From: Azospira sp. I13
GTDB taxonomy: Bacteria; Pseudomonadota; Gammaproteobacteria; Burkholderiales; Rhodocyclaceae
Reading direction: 5' to 3'
Length of the DNA: 64,000 nt
Assembly (NCBI RefSeq): GCF_003112695.1
Contig: NZ_BFBP01000013.1
Location: 101,385-165,384 of the forward strand
Made by a program: the position numbers and the translations under genes
The notes under the pieces: model-generated
Databases searched by the model: none
Told to the model about the DNA's origin: nothing
What the model saw: only the letters and a program-made list of their open reading frames with translations
Part shown: one piece after another, positions 1 to 8,911 of the stretch
Layout: every line of letters begins with the position of its first letter
Numbering within the stretch: position 1 is the first letter of the stretch

Positions 1-698
1 CAGAACTCGCTGCTGCCGGCCCCTTCCGGTAATTGCAGGGCGCCCTGGTGAATGAGGGTGGGTGTGCCCCGCAGGGGCAGGGCGACGATGGGGAAGAGGC
101 TCGGATAAATGGTCAGGGTGTCCTGGCCGCCGCTGCGGCCCTGGCGAGCTTCCGCCAGCCCCAGGGGGAAACTGGAGGCCAGGCCCACCGGGCCGAGCCG
201 GTAGAAGCCGCGCTTTTCCGCCGGCACGGCGACGCTGAAAGTGCGTTCCCCGCCGCCGGGCACCCAGGCCACCTGGCCCAGCACCACCTCTGCCGGCACC
301 TGGCCGCTGGCGGCGCCGACGAAGGGCAGGCGATCGACTAACTCCACCATGAAGCGTGGCAGCCAGCCCCGGTTGTGCACCGTCACCTGCAACTCCACCA
401 TGGCCCCTTCTGCTGCCCGCAGGGGGCCGCTGCGCGTCACCGCCAGGCGCCGCACCAGCCAGTGGGGCCAGGCGATGCCGGTGAGCAGGGTGGCGAGGAA
501 AAGGGCGGCTACGGCCCACACCAGGGGCTGGGTTCGGTTGAGGGCGCTGCTGTAAGCCGCCAGGGTGAGCACGGCCAGCACCAGGGCGCGCTGGTGCCGG
601 CGCAGCCAGCCCAGGGCGGGGCGGCCGTCGAAGTCCAGGGGGGTGGATGGCGGCGGCGTCCCGGGGAGGGCGCCTGCGCCGGTCCGGGGTGCGCTCAT
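1..698 (-). CDS. DUF58 domain-containing protein (partial)
   Basis: The gene starts at 698 and runs off the left edge, so only about 232 N-terminal residues are visible. Two hydrophobic segments (about residues 38-52 and 58-76) are followed by a beta-rich region with HNRGWLPRF and EKRGFYRLGP, typical of the part of DUF58 proteins that precedes the core domain. The last visible residues, GSSEF, match the start of the conserved DUF58 core. DUF58 proteins are nearly always encoded beside a MoxR ATPase, as here, where the start overlaps the moxR stop (ATGA). The family is thought to act with MoxR in assembling or inserting cofactors into membrane or periplasmic complexes. The client here is unknown. 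Confidence 0.85.
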   Translation of the reverse strand, partial: MSAPRTGAGALPGTPPPSTPLDFDGRPALGWLRRHQRALVLAVLTLAAYSSALNRTQPLVWAVAALFLATLLTGIAWPHWLVRRLAVTRSGPLRAAEGAMVELQVTVHNRGWLPRFMVELVDRLPFVGAASGQVPAEVVLGQVAWVPGGGERTFSVAVPAEKRGFYRLGPVGLASSFPLGLAEARQGRSGGQDTLTIYPSLFPIVALPLRGTPTLIHQGALQLPEGAGSSEF

Positions 699-1618
699 AG
701 GGGGGCCGGCACCTGGTCCAAAATTTCCGCCAGCACCTGGGCGGCGGTACGCCCCTGGGCTGCCGCCTGGGGCCGCAGGATGAAGCGGTGCACCAGTACC
801 GGGTGGGCCACGGCCTTCACCAGTTCCGGCGTGACGAAATTCTGCTCCCGCAGCAGGGCCAGGCCCTGGGCGGCGCGGCAGAGGGCGAGGGTGCCCCGGG
901 GGCTGGCGCCAAGGCGCAGTTCTGGGTGCTGGCGGCTGGCGGCGACGATGCGGGCCACGTAGTCGGCCACGGAATCTTCCACGTGCACGGCCCGCACCGC
1001 CTCCCGGGCGGCCTGTAGTTCGGCCTCGCTCAATACCGGCTGCAGGCGTTCGATGGGGTGGCCCTGGGCCTGGGCCCGGAGGATGCGGGCTTCCTCTTCC
1101 GGGCTGGGATAACCGGTGGACAGGCGCATGAAGAAGCGGTCCAGCTGGGCTTCCGGCAGCACGTAGGTGCCTGCCATTTCGATGGGGTTCTGGGTGGCCA
1201 GGACCATGAACACCGGCGGCAGGTCGTAGGTGCGGCCATCGACGCTGACGTGGAATTCCTCCATGCATTCCAGCAGGGCCGACTGGGCCCGGGGCGTGGC
1301 CCGGTTGATTTCATCGGCGAGGAGGATGTTGGTGAATACCGGGCCGGGGCGGAACTCGAATTCCACCGTCTTCTGGTTGAACACCGGCACCCCAGTGACG
1401 TCGGAGGGCAGCAGGTCCGGCGTGCATTGCAGGCGCTTGCAGTCGAGGGCCACGGATTTGGCCAGGGCCCGGGCCAGCATGGTCTTGCCGGTGCCCGGCA
1501 CATCTTCCAGCAGAAGGTGGCCGCGGCAGAGCAGGGTGACCACCGCCAGTTCGATCACCGGCCGCTTGCCGATGATGACGTTCTCCACGTTGTCGATGAG
1601 CTTTCCGATGGTCTGCAT
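695..1618 (-). CDS. MoxR-family AAA+ ATPase
   Basis: A 307-residue AAA+ ATPase of the MoxR class, of usual length. The Walker A motif EDVPGTGKT is at about residues 38-46. Walker B with the MoxR-typical LLADEINRA is at about 99-107, followed by ALLECMEE. MoxR ATPases act as chaperone-like motors for maturing metal-dependent or membrane complexes, often with DUF58 and VWA-domain partners. Here a DUF58 gene follows with a 4-bp ATGA overlap, so the two are translationally coupled. The gene is divergent from mutY across about 120 bp. The subfamily and client cannot be told from this fragment. Confidence 0.93.
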   Translation of the reverse strand: MQTIGKLIDNVENVIIGKRPVIELAVVTLLCRGHLLLEDVPGTGKTMLARALAKSVALDCKRLQCTPDLLPSDVTGVPVFNQKTVEFEFRPGPVFTNILLADEINRATPRAQSALLECMEEFHVSVDGRTYDLPPVFMVLATQNPIEMAGTYVLPEAQLDRFFMRLSTGYPSPEEEARILRAQAQGHPIERLQPVLSEAELQAAREAVRAVHVEDSVADYVARIVAASRQHPELRLGASPRGTLALCRAAQGLALLREQNFVTPELVKAVAHPVLVHRFILRPQAAAQGRTAAQVLAEILDQVPAPL

Positions 1619-1737
1619 GGCGGCCTGAAAATGTCGTTGGAATGAAGGCGCGAGTGTAGCCCGGGCTTCCCCGGCGGAGCAATTGGCCGGGAGCGTTAGA
1701 ATGGCGCCTCCCCTGCTCTTGCCCCAGCCCTGCCGCC

Positions 1738-2832
1738 GTGCCTGATACCTCTCCTGATACTGCCGTAGCCCAGTTTGCTCCCCGCCTCGTCGCCTGGCAG
1801 AAAAGCCATGGCCGCCACGACCTGCCCTGGCAGCAGACCCGGGACGCCTTCCGTATCTGGCTGTCGGAAATCATGCTGCAGCAGACCCAGGTGGCCACGG
1901 TGATTCCCTACTACGCCCGTTTCCTGGATGAATTCCCTACCCTCTCCGATCTGGCCGCGGCGCCCCTGGAGCGGGTGCTGGAGCTGTGGGCCGGCCTGGG
2001 CTACTACGCCCGGGCGCGCAACCTGCACGCCTGCGCCGTGGCGGTGCAGCGGCAGTACGGCGGCGAGTTTCCCCGCCAGGCCGCCCGCATCGCCGAACTG
2101 CCGGGCATCGGTCGTTCCACCGCGGCGGCCATTGCCGCCTTTGCCTACGGCGAACGGGGCGCCATTCTCGATGGCAACGTGAAGCGGGTGCTGACCCGCT
2201 GTTTCGGCGTAGCGGGTTTTCCCGGTAGCCCCAAGGTGGAGAAGGCGCTCTGGCAGCTGGCTGAATCCCTGCTGCCCCACGGGCCAGGGGAGATCGAGAG
2301 CTACACCCAGGGCATCATGGATCTAGGGGCCAGCCTGTGCAGCCGCAGTAAGCCGGCCTGCGCCATCTGCCCCATGCACGATCTCTGCGTGGCCCGCCGG
2401 GAGGGCCGCCAGGCCGAGCTGCCGGAAGGCAAGCCAGTGAAGAAGGCGGTGCCGGAACGCCACGTCACCGCCCTGATCCTCCATGATGGCGCCCGGATTC
2501 TGGTGGAGCGCCGCCCGCCCACGGGCATCTGGGGTGGGCTGCTGGCCCTGCCCGAAGTGCCGGAGGGGGATTCCCCCGCTGCTTTGGTCAGCCGCCTCGG
2601 GCTAGCACTGGAAAGCGTCGAAGCCCTGCCCGAAGTGCGCCACGCCTTCACCCATTTCCGCCTTTTCCTGACCCCCCTGCTGTGCCGCGTTTCCTCCCGG
2701 CCGGAGGTCGGCGAAGGGGGGCTGGAATGGCTGCCCGCAGAGGATTTTGCCCGGGCCGCCCTGCCGGCGCCCCTGCGTAAATTGCTGCTGAAAATGCCGT
2801 CACCGCCCTGGGGTAAAACCGGGGTGTCTTGA
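1738..2832 (+). CDS. mutY: A/G-specific adenine DNA glycosylase MutY
   Basis: MutY removes adenine mispaired with 8-oxoguanine or guanine in base-excision repair. This 364-residue protein has the catalytic Glu44 in EIMLQQTQ and a helix-hairpin-helix LPGIGRSTAAAIAAF at 121-135. Catalytic Asp145 lies in AILDGNVKR. The [4Fe-4S] ligands are C201, C208, C211 and C217. The C-terminal 130 residues form the Nudix-like domain that reads 8-oxoG. The start codon is GTG. The gene stands alone on the plus strand, and its stop codon lies inside the -35 box of the next gene's promoter. Confidence 0.96.
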   Translation: MPDTSPDTAVAQFAPRLVAWQKSHGRHDLPWQQTRDAFRIWLSEIMLQQTQVATVIPYYARFLDEFPTLSDLAAAPLERVLELWAGLGYYARARNLHACAVAVQRQYGGEFPRQAARIAELPGIGRSTAAAIAAFAYGERGAILDGNVKRVLTRCFGVAGFPGSPKVEKALWQLAESLLPHGPGEIESYTQGIMDLGASLCSRSKPACAICPMHDLCVARREGRQAELPEGKPVKKAVPERHVTALILHDGARILVERRPPTGIWGGLLALPEVPEGDSPAALVSRLGLALESVEALPEVRHAFTHFRLFLTPLLCRVSSRPEVGEGGLEWLPAEDFARAALPAPLRKLLLKMPSPPWGKTGVS

Positions 2833-2857
2833 CAAATGTCAATAGAATCAATATAGT
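2829..2857 (+). promoter_or_regulatory. Near-consensus sigma-70 promoter overlapping a palindrome
   Basis: TTGACA (2829-2834) and TATAGT (2852-2857) are separated by 17 bp, which is almost perfect sigma-70 consensus. The -35 box is the left half of an inverted repeat, TTGACA-AA-TGTCAA (2829-2842), a possible repressor site. The mutY stop codon (2830-2832) sits within the -35 box. Transcription would start near 2864, giving a leader of about 200 nt before the transglycosylase start at 3066. The promoter is clear by inspection; the operator role is inference. Confidence 0.75.
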
Positions 2858-3065
2858 GCGCTCCGTTGCTGCAACGCGGCAATGTCTTGTAGCCGGCCAC
2901 GACCCTCATTTCTGCCTCTAGGCGAGGCACTTCCCCCTTCCTTCAACTGGTCCCCGGCTTTGGGTGCGCGCTGGCGCTCCCTGATTTCTTGAACCCCACT
3001 GTCACCGTATCTTGCGTCCCGGTTTTTTCGGCGGCGCGGTGGCTACAGGAAAGGAGAGAGAGACC

Positions 3066-3809
3066 ATGTCTTCCACCTTCTCGCTGAAATACATGTCTCG
3101 TCGCGGTCATCATGCGCCGAGCCTGTTGCAAGTCTGTCTCGTCGCTGCCGGCCTCGCGCTGCTGGCGGCCATGAGCCCCCTCTTCGCCGGCAACGGCGAG
3201 TTTGTTGTCGGCAACGAAGCCGTAACCGCCGTTGCCGATATCGCCAGCAGCGAAGCCGCTGCCCTGGCGCAGGAGCCTGACCTGGCCAGCGTGGGCCTGG
3301 CAGCGCCCCTGGCTCCCCACCTTGCTGCCCCGGCTCCAGCCGTGGAACCCCTGACGCCGCCCATGCGCGCCGCCCTGGGTTACGTGGCCCAGCGTTACCG
3401 GGTCTCTGCCGAAGCGCTGCGGCCCATCTTCCATGCGGTGCAGAGCACCAGCCAGGAATTGCGCCTGGATCCGCTGCTGATTGTTGCCGTGATTGGCGTT
3501 GAATCCCGCTTCAATCCCTTCTCCCAGAGCGTCATGGGAGCCCAGGGCCTGATGCAGGTGATTCCCCGTTTCCACAAGGACAAGCTGCCGCCCAATGCCG
3601 GCAAGGCGCCCTTGCTGGACCCGGTGACCAATGTGCGGGTCGGTTCCCTGGCCCTGGATGAGGCCATCCGCCGCAAGGGCGGCCTCATGGAAGGGCTGCA
3701 GCAGTTCGCCGGGGCCACCCGGGACGAAGAGCAGACCTACGCCACCCGGGTGCTGCTGGAAAAGCAGCGCCTCGAGCAGGCCGCCGCCCGTCACATCGGC
3801 CGGGGCTGA
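3066..3809 (+). CDS. Lytic transglycosylase SLT domain protein
   Basis: A 247-residue exported peptidoglycan-cleaving enzyme of the Slt/MltE type. A positively charged N-terminus and one hydrophobic segment (about residues 19-40) form a signal peptide or anchor. An Ala/Pro-rich linker follows, then the SLT domain from about residue 115, with catalytic Glu146 in GVESRFNP and the typical GAQGLMQVIP motif. ATG at 3066 is chosen because AAAGGAG lies just upstream. An in-frame TTG at 3012 would place charged residues before the signal sequence. The protein is short for the family and ends soon after the SLT core. It is probably monocistronic, driven by the strong promoter at 2829-2857. Confidence 0.9.
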   Translation: MSSTFSLKYMSRRGHHAPSLLQVCLVAAGLALLAAMSPLFAGNGEFVVGNEAVTAVADIASSEAAALAQEPDLASVGLAAPLAPHLAAPAPAVEPLTPPMRAALGYVAQRYRVSAEALRPIFHAVQSTSQELRLDPLLIVAVIGVESRFNPFSQSVMGAQGLMQVIPRFHKDKLPPNAGKAPLLDPVTNVRVGSLALDEAIRRKGGLMEGLQQFAGATRDEEQTYATRVLLEKQRLEQAAARHIGRG

Positions 3810-4210
3810 GCCGGAATCGAGCTTTTCCCGGGGATTCCCGGGGCATCCTTGCAGGGCACTCCGCCCTGCCTGCTCCCCTTGTCTCTCCTACCGCCGGGAT
3901 AGCCGCCACTAGTCACGGGAGGCGGCTATCCCGCCCTGGCGCCTCCCGGGCTACTTGCCCCCTGATTTTTCCCCTGCCGTTCCCTACGGTCTGGCCTGGT
4001 TCTGCCCTGGCAGCCGCCCGATCTCAGCGTCGTCCGTACGGCGATTGCCCCTGGCATTCCTCGGGAAGCCACTATTTATGCGGCTGGGAAGGGGAAAACG
4101 CCAAGTTTTCCATACCGGATGGTATGGGATAAATGTTACAAAACGGCATGGTCCAGCCGGCCGGGATAAGCCCGGTTTGGCCGCAGGGCCATTTGCAGGC
4201 CGTTCGCGTC
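3810..4210. other. 401-bp non-coding region with several hairpins
   Basis: No convincing gene lies between the transglycosylase and the chemoreceptor. The region holds three clear inverted repeats. A 13-bp perfect stem (3895-3907 with 3921-3933, 13-nt loop) has no T-run on either side. A 7-bp stem GGAAAAC/GTTTTCC lies at 4093-4111. A 6-bp stem CATACC/GGTATG lies at 4111-4126. An extended -10-like TGGGATAAA (4125-4133) follows, but no good -35 box is visible. If it is active, transcription would begin near 4140, which favours the chemoreceptor start at 4211 over 4133. Confidence 0.6.
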
Positions 4211-6238
4211 ATGAAACATCTATCCCTTTCCCGTCAAATCGTCATCGCGGCCGGCCTAGCCGTGGCCTTGATGATCGGTATCCAGAGCGCCGTGGTGGCT
4301 TACCTGTCGCGCCAGGTGGCAATCCAACAGACCCAGGATTCCCTGGAAGAGCAGACCCGCCTCATCATCACCACCCTGGAATATGCCCAGGACGCCCTCA
4401 AGGCGCGGGCTCTGGACAACCTGCGGGATTTCGAACGCTCCCTGCCGGGCAAGATCCACCTCAGCGGCCGTACTGTGACTACGGGTAGCCAGCAGCTGCC
4501 GGAAATGCTGATGGGCGGCACTCCCGTCAACGGCAACGTGGGCCTGCTGGAAAGCTACAAGAAGTCCAACGCCGGCCGCGAAGCCGCCTTCCTCATCCGC
4601 AGCGGCGACACCTTCTATCGCGGCGCCACCCTGCTGAAGGACGCCAACGGGGGGTCGCGCAACGGCGAAGCCCTTTCCGACAAGGAAGCCTACGTGCCTT
4701 TCCTGCGTAAGGGCGAGGTGTACACCGGTACCATCCAGCGCAGCGGGCGCATGTATTCCATTGCCGTCACCCCCATCAAGGACGACGCCGGCAATGTGGT
4801 GGGTGGCATCACCCTGCGGCTGGACGTGGCTGACAACATCGACCTGCTGAAGAAAAAGCTGATGTCGGCCAAAGTGGGCAAGACCGGCTATCCCTACATC
4901 GTTTCCGAGCCCTACGGCGACCAGAAGGAGGGCGTGTACATTGCCCACCCGACCCTGGAAGGCAAGAAGCTCTCGGAGGCCGGACCTCTGGCCCAGAAGA
5001 TCACCGACATGCTCTACAAGACCCGCAACGGGGTCATCCAGTACAAGTGGCTGGACAAGGAAGGCAAGGAGCGGGACAAGATCGTGGTGGTCAAGGAACT
5101 GCCAGATCTGCACTGGATCGCGGCCATTGGTTCGTGGACCGATGAATTTACCGACCGCACCCTGGCCCTGCGCAACGAGGTCATCGGCATCTCCGTGGCC
5201 CTGGGCGCCCTGCTCCTGCTGGCCATCGCCTTCGTCGCCGGCAGCCGCCTGAAGCCCGTCGCCGCCCTGGTGGATGCCAGCAACCGCCTGGGCACCGGCG
5301 ACCTGTCGGTGCAACTGACCGGCCCCGCCGGCAGCCACAACGAGGTGGACGTGCTGGGCCGCTCCCTGGGCCAGGCCATCGATTCCATCCGCAATCTGGT
5401 GGGCAACATCAAGAACACCAGCCACGAGCTGTACGGCACGGCCAACGCCTTCTCTGCCACCTCCCGGGAGCTCAATCAGTCCACCGACGTGCAGAGCGAA
5501 GCCACCGCCGCCATGTCCGCCGCCGCCGAGGAGCTCTCCGCCAGCATCGGCCACGTCGCCAGCAATGCCGCCTCGGCCCTGGAACTGACCGGCGCCGCCC
5601 TGGCCGATGTGGAATCGAGCAAGGCCACCGTGGGCCAGGCCATCACCGCCATGGAAGAAAGCGCGGCAGCGGTGCGCCAGTCTGCCGAGCAGGTGGGGGA
5701 ACTGGGGCAGCGTTCCCAGGAAATCGAGCATGCCCTCAGCGCCATCAAGGGCATCGCCGAACAGACCAACCTGCTGGCCCTCAACGCCGCCATCGAAGCC
5801 GCCCGGGCCGGCGAGGCAGGCCGCGGCTTCGCCGTGGTGGCCGACGAGGTGCGCAAGCTGGCGGAGCAGTCCGGCAAGACGGCTCAGACCATTTCCAGCA
5901 TCCTCTCCCTGGTGGGGGTGGGCGTCAGCTCGGTGCGGGACACCATCGACCAGGCCGTCGGCCGCGTCAGCTACTCCGTGCAGGCCTCCCGTCAGCTGGA
6001 GGCCGTGCTGGGCCAGGTATCCGAGCGTTCCGGCCAGGTCATGAGTGCCATCCAGGATATCGCCGGCGCCACCCAGGAGCAGTCCACCACCGCCCAGAAC
6101 ATGGCCCGCAACGTCGAACAGGTGGCTGAAATGGCCGCCCAGACCGGCAGTTCCGCCCATGCCAACCTGGATCAGTCAGCCAAGCTGCTCGGCGCCGCCG
6201 ACAGCCTGCAGCGGGATACAGATTCCTTCAAACTGTAG
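4211..6238 (+). CDS. Methyl-accepting chemotaxis protein with periplasmic Cache domain
   Basis: A 675-residue chemoreceptor. TM1 spans residues 9-31. A periplasmic ligand-binding region of about 290 residues ([41 protein letters not shown]) resembles the Cache_3-Cache_2 type, which often binds small organic acids. TM2 is at about 323-344, followed by HAMP and a cytoplasmic coiled coil. The signalling tip [20 protein letters not shown] begins at about residue 517. Start 4211 begins with a normal membrane-entry sequence, but its ribosome-binding site is weak. An in-frame ATG at 4133 would add 26 residues. No che genes lie next to it, so it must signal to a distant array. The ligand cannot be told from sequence. 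Confidence 0.93.
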   Translation: MKHLSLSRQIVIAAGLAVALMIGIQSAVVAYLSRQVAIQQTQDSLEEQTRLIITTLEYAQDALKARALDNLRDFERSLPGKIHLSGRTVTTGSQQLPEMLMGGTPVNGNVGLLESYKKSNAGREAAFLIRSGDTFYRGATLLKDANGGSRNGEALSDKEAYVPFLRKGEVYTGTIQRSGRMYSIAVTPIKDDAGNVVGGITLRLDVADNIDLLKKKLMSAKVGKTGYPYIVSEPYGDQKEGVYIAHPTLEGKKLSEAGPLAQKITDMLYKTRNGVIQYKWLDKEGKERDKIVVVKELPDLHWIAAIGSWTDEFTDRTLALRNEVIGISVALGALLLLAIAFVAGSRLKPVAALVDASNRLGTGDLSVQLTGPAGSHNEVDVLGRSLGQAIDSIRNLVGNIKNTSHELYGTANAFSATSRELNQSTDVQSEATAAMSAAAEELSASIGHVASNAASALELTGAALADVESSKATVGQAITAMEESAAAVRQSAEQVGELGQRSQEIEHALSAIKGIAEQTNLLALNAAIEAARAGEAGRGFAVVADEVRKLAEQSGKTAQTISSILSLVGVGVSSVRDTIDQAVGRVSYSVQASRQLEAVLGQVSERSGQVMSAIQDIAGATQEQSTTAQNMARNVEQVAEMAAQTGSSAHANLDQSAKLLGAADSLQRDTDSFKL

Positions 6239-6280
6239 ACGACCGCGGGGCAGTTCGTTAGGCCCCCGCCAGAAAGAAAA

Positions 6281-6305
6281 AAAGCCCGGCTTGACCGGGC
6301 TTTTT
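6281..6305 (+). terminator. Rho-independent terminator after chemoreceptor
   Basis: AAAGCCCGG (6281-6289) pairs with CCGGGCTTT (6295-6303) around a five-base loop and continues into a T-run. An A-run precedes it, so it may also work in reverse. It closes the chemoreceptor transcript 43 bp after the stop codon. Confidence 0.9.
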
Positions 6306-6421
6306 CAATGGTGCTGCCGTCCTGAAATGTTTCTGGCATGAGCTTTGCTGGAGTGTCTTCCGTCAGCCTCGCTGCGGCAAAGCTTGCCGCGCCGTGGCCC
6401 ATCTTTCAGGAGCCCTGCATC

Positions 6422-7000
6422 ATGTCGGTTAGCGCTGCTTCCTCTGCCCTCTCCTCCCTCAACCCCTACGAGGCACTGCGCCGCATGAATGGGGCAACAA
6501 GCACGCAGGCCGAGGCCGCCACGTCGGGTAGTGGCGGTGCCAGCAGTATCGTCAGCATCTCCTCCCAGGCACGCCAGCGTCTGGAAATGGATGCCCAGGA
6601 TCAGGCGACGGAGGCGGCAGCGGTGGCCGCCGGTGAAGTCCCCCTGCGCCACCTGGCCCTGCCGGACTGGTTTGCCGACTACACCCCGGTGATCCTGCAA
6701 TCGGCGGACATGTCCAACGGGCCGGTGAGCATTGCCAGCACCTACCAAAAGGGCTACGAGATGCAGCGGGACCATCCGCAGGAGACCTCCGAGTATAGCC
6801 AGCGGGTCTCGGCCATCTACCAGCAGCTTTTGCAGGATAACGGCGTCGGCGACAAGGTGAGCCACTACCAGGCCATGCATGAGGACAAGGCCCTCAGTCA
6901 GGACCTGCGTCGCCAGTTCCATGAGGCCCTGGCCAACGATCCCCAGGCCCAGAAGCTGCGGGCTACCCTGGGCATCAGTCTGCCGAACCTGACGGCCTGA
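6422..7000 (+). CDS. Unknown protein with VSISxxAR and LALPDW motifs
   Basis: I do not recognise a named family for this 192-residue protein. Residues 1-42 are rich in Ser and Ala. VSISSQAR follows at 44-51 and LALPDWF at 78-84. The rest is a mostly helical, charged region (QRDHPQETSEYSQRVSAIYQQLL) with no membrane segment. There is no classical signal peptide. The start at 6422 is supported by AGGAG at 6408-6412; an upstream in-frame ATG at 6338 lacks one. A second protein in this window (12706-13605, minus) carries the same two motifs in the same order near the same positions. Expression is isolated, between a terminator and a convergent MFS gene. Confidence 0.72.
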   Translation: MSVSAASSALSSLNPYEALRRMNGATSTQAEAATSGSGGASSIVSISSQARQRLEMDAQDQATEAAAVAAGEVPLRHLALPDWFADYTPVILQSADMSNGPVSIASTYQKGYEMQRDHPQETSEYSQRVSAIYQQLLQDNGVGDKVSHYQAMHEDKALSQDLRRQFHEALANDPQAQKLRATLGISLPNLTA

Positions 7001-7017
7001 TTGGCCGGCCAGTCAGG
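6996..7017. repeat. 22-bp near-perfect palindrome between convergent genes
   Basis: CCTGATTGGCC is followed immediately by GGCCAGTCAGG, a loopless inverted repeat with one mismatched pair. It spans the stop codon of the unknown gene and lies before the end of the convergent MFS gene. There is no T-run, so it is not a standard terminator. Confidence 0.4.
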
Positions 7018-7035
7018 GAGTAGGTTCCGGTGTTT

Positions 7036-8271
7036 CTAGTGCGGTGATGGTGCTGGCCGGGGCACCAGGGTCAGGGAGAGGCGGGCCAGGAGAATTCCCA
7101 GGGCCAGGGTCAGGAAGCCGGCGCTCCAGCCCAGGCTGCTGTCGTGGCCAAGCCGGTCCAGGGCCATGCCGAAGGCCACCGGGCCGATGAAGCCGCCGGC
7201 AAAGCCGATGCAGGCATAGAGGGCCAGGGCCTTGCCGCGGCGGTCGGCGGGGGTTTCCGTGAGCAGGCCGGCGGTCATGGCGGCCGAATCCAGGTTCATG
7301 GTGGCGGCGTACACCAGTAGCAGGCCCATGGCCCACAGGCCGTGGGCGCCCACATCCCCCACCAGGGCCATGGCCATGGCGAGCAGCGCCGAGAGGCTCA
7401 TTACCCGGGCCAGCCAGGTGGTGCGGCCCCAGCGGTGGGCCCCCTCGTTGCCCAGGATGCTGGCCGGCACGGCAAGAAAGGTGGCCAGGGCGGCGACGAT
7501 GCCGGGGGCGGCGGTGAAGGCCGAGGGGGTTTGCCCGTGGGACCAGGTGAGATAAGCCACCAGCCAGGAGCGGAAGCCGAACAGCTCCCAGTTGTGGCCG
7601 CAGTAGGCGCCGCAGAAGGCCAGGATGCGACGGTCCCGCAGCACGCTGCGCCAGCCGGCATCCGCCCGGTGGTCGGCGCCCTCGGGCCGCTTTGGCGGCA
7701 GGGCGAAAGCCACCAGCAGCACGGCGGCGAAGACCGAGACGGCCGCCAGGCCGAACAGCAGGGGCCAGGGCATGAGCCGCCCCATGCCTTCCAGCAGCAG
7801 ATAGGAAAGGCCGGCGCCGGTGCCGAAGGAGGCCGTGTAGAAGGCCGTGGCCCGGGATTGATGTGCCAGGGGCAGGCGATCCGTCAGGGCCCGCAGGCCG
7901 GGCATGTAGGTCCCCGCCAGGCCGAAGCCGGCAAACAGCCAGAACAGCAGCCCCGGCACGAAACTGCGGGCGAACAGGCCGAAACCGGCCAGGGCCAAGG
8001 CCGCCAGGGTGGCGGCCAGCAGATAGATGCGGCGGGCGTCGTAGCGGTCCGTCAGGCTTACCAGCAGGGGGACGGCGGTGATGTAGCCGAGGAAATAGAC
8101 CCCCCCCAGCCAGCCGCCCTGAGTGGCCGAGAGCCCCCATTCGGCGGTGAACACCGGCAGCAGCGTCGGCACCAGGGAAAAGCCGAGCATGGTGAGAATC
8201 TCGGCGCCGCAGCAAAGCAGCACCAGGCGCCAGGGGAAAACGGTGGAATCGTAAGCGGTGGAATCGTTCAT
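7036..8271 (-). CDS. MFS transporter
   Basis: A 411-residue major facilitator with about 12 hydrophobic segments. It begins VFPWRLVLLCCGAEILTM and carries the conserved loop-2 motif region TDRYDARRIYLLAAT at about residue 75. It is an inner-membrane secondary transporter; the substrate cannot be read from sequence. It is the last gene of the minus-strand run rapZ - NusG_II - Gx - ubiX - LON - MFS, starting 7 bp after the LON-domain gene. Its distance from any catabolic cluster gives no clue to substrate. Confidence 0.9.
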   Translation of the reverse strand: MNDSTAYDSTVFPWRLVLLCCGAEILTMLGFSLVPTLLPVFTAEWGLSATQGGWLGGVYFLGYITAVPLLVSLTDRYDARRIYLLAATLAALALAGFGLFARSFVPGLLFWLFAGFGLAGTYMPGLRALTDRLPLAHQSRATAFYTASFGTGAGLSYLLLEGMGRLMPWPLLFGLAAVSVFAAVLLVAFALPPKRPEGADHRADAGWRSVLRDRRILAFCGAYCGHNWELFGFRSWLVAYLTWSHGQTPSAFTAAPGIVAALATFLAVPASILGNEGAHRWGRTTWLARVMSLSALLAMAMALVGDVGAHGLWAMGLLLVYAATMNLDSAAMTAGLLTETPADRRGKALALYACIGFAGGFIGPVAFGMALDRLGHDSSLGWSAGFLTLALGILLARLSLTLVPRPAPSPH

Positions 8272-8278
8272 GCCGGGT

Positions 8279-8911
8279 TCAGGAAACCAGGCCCTTGGGT
8301 GCCAGATACTTGTAGAGGATTTCCAGGCGGGAGACCGGGTCGTTCAACTCCAGCAGCTTCTGCTGGGCCAGGGGCTGCACGGGCATGACTTCCGACAGCC
8401 GGTAGCCGACCCAGTTGGCCTCGTCGAAGGCATGGGGCGGCGGCAGCTTCTCCGGGCCCAGGTCGGCGGCGATCTGCTCCAGCAGGGGCACCAGGGCTTC
8501 CAGGGCAGTGGGGATGGGGGTGAAGGCGGGTTCATCCAGCACCTCCACCCGGGCCCGCAGCAGGCCGTCATCCTGGGCCTCGCACTCGAGGATGCGGAAG
8601 CGGTGGTCGCCGGCCACGGTCAGGTGCAGGGGCTGGTCCGGCAGTTCCTCCCACTGGCGGATGAAGGCCAGGGTGCCGATACCGTGAGGCACCGCCGGGG
8701 CGCCCACATCCTTGCCCGAGGCGATAAGGCAGACGCCGAAGGGTGTCTTGGCCTGCTGGCAGGCCGCGGCCATGTCCAGGTAACGTTGCTCGAAGACCCG
8801 CAGGGACAGCAACCCGCCGGGGAAGAGCACGGTATGCAGGGGGAAGAGGGGAATCTCCAGCACTTCCGGCGCGGCCTTTTCCTGGCCCAAGAGTCTTTCC
8901 AGCCAGCCCAT
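8279..8911 (-). CDS. LON peptidase N-terminal (substrate-binding) domain protein
   Basis: A 210-residue stand-alone LON N-terminal domain, without ATPase or protease parts. LEIPLFPLHTVLFPGGLLSL near residue 18 and RVFEQRYLDM are the family signature, followed by FGVCLI and GTLAFI. Such proteins are widespread in proteobacteria and are presumed to bind proteins or peptides; no reaction is established. The start ATG overlaps the ubiX stop (one shared base within ATGA). The protein ends with YLAPKGLVS, after a helical bundle normal for this family. Confidence 0.9.
   Translation of the reverse strand: MGWLERLLGQEKAAPEVLEIPLFPLHTVLFPGGLLSLRVFEQRYLDMAAACQQAKTPFGVCLIASGKDVGAPAVPHGIGTLAFIRQWEELPDQPLHLTVAGDHRFRILECEAQDDGLLRARVEVLDEPAFTPIPTALEALVPLLEQIAADLGPEKLPPPHAFDEANWVGYRLSEVMPVQPLAQQKLLELNDPVSRLEILYKYLAPKGLVS

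Noticed and set aside
3012-3065. Upstream TTG start for the transglycosylase
   Set aside because: ATG at 3066 has a proper ribosome-binding site and yields a normal signal sequence; the TTG at 3012 would add 18 charged and Gly-rich residues.
4085-4140. A FliA (sigma-28) promoter before the chemoreceptor
   Set aside because: CCAAGTTT and TGGGATAA resemble the two boxes, but the spacing is 16 bp where 11 bp is required.
4256-6160. A 634-residue open frame on the minus strand opposite the chemoreceptor
   Set aside because: The plus strand encodes an intact chemoreceptor with conserved motifs. The antisense frame is Gly/His-rich with no domains.
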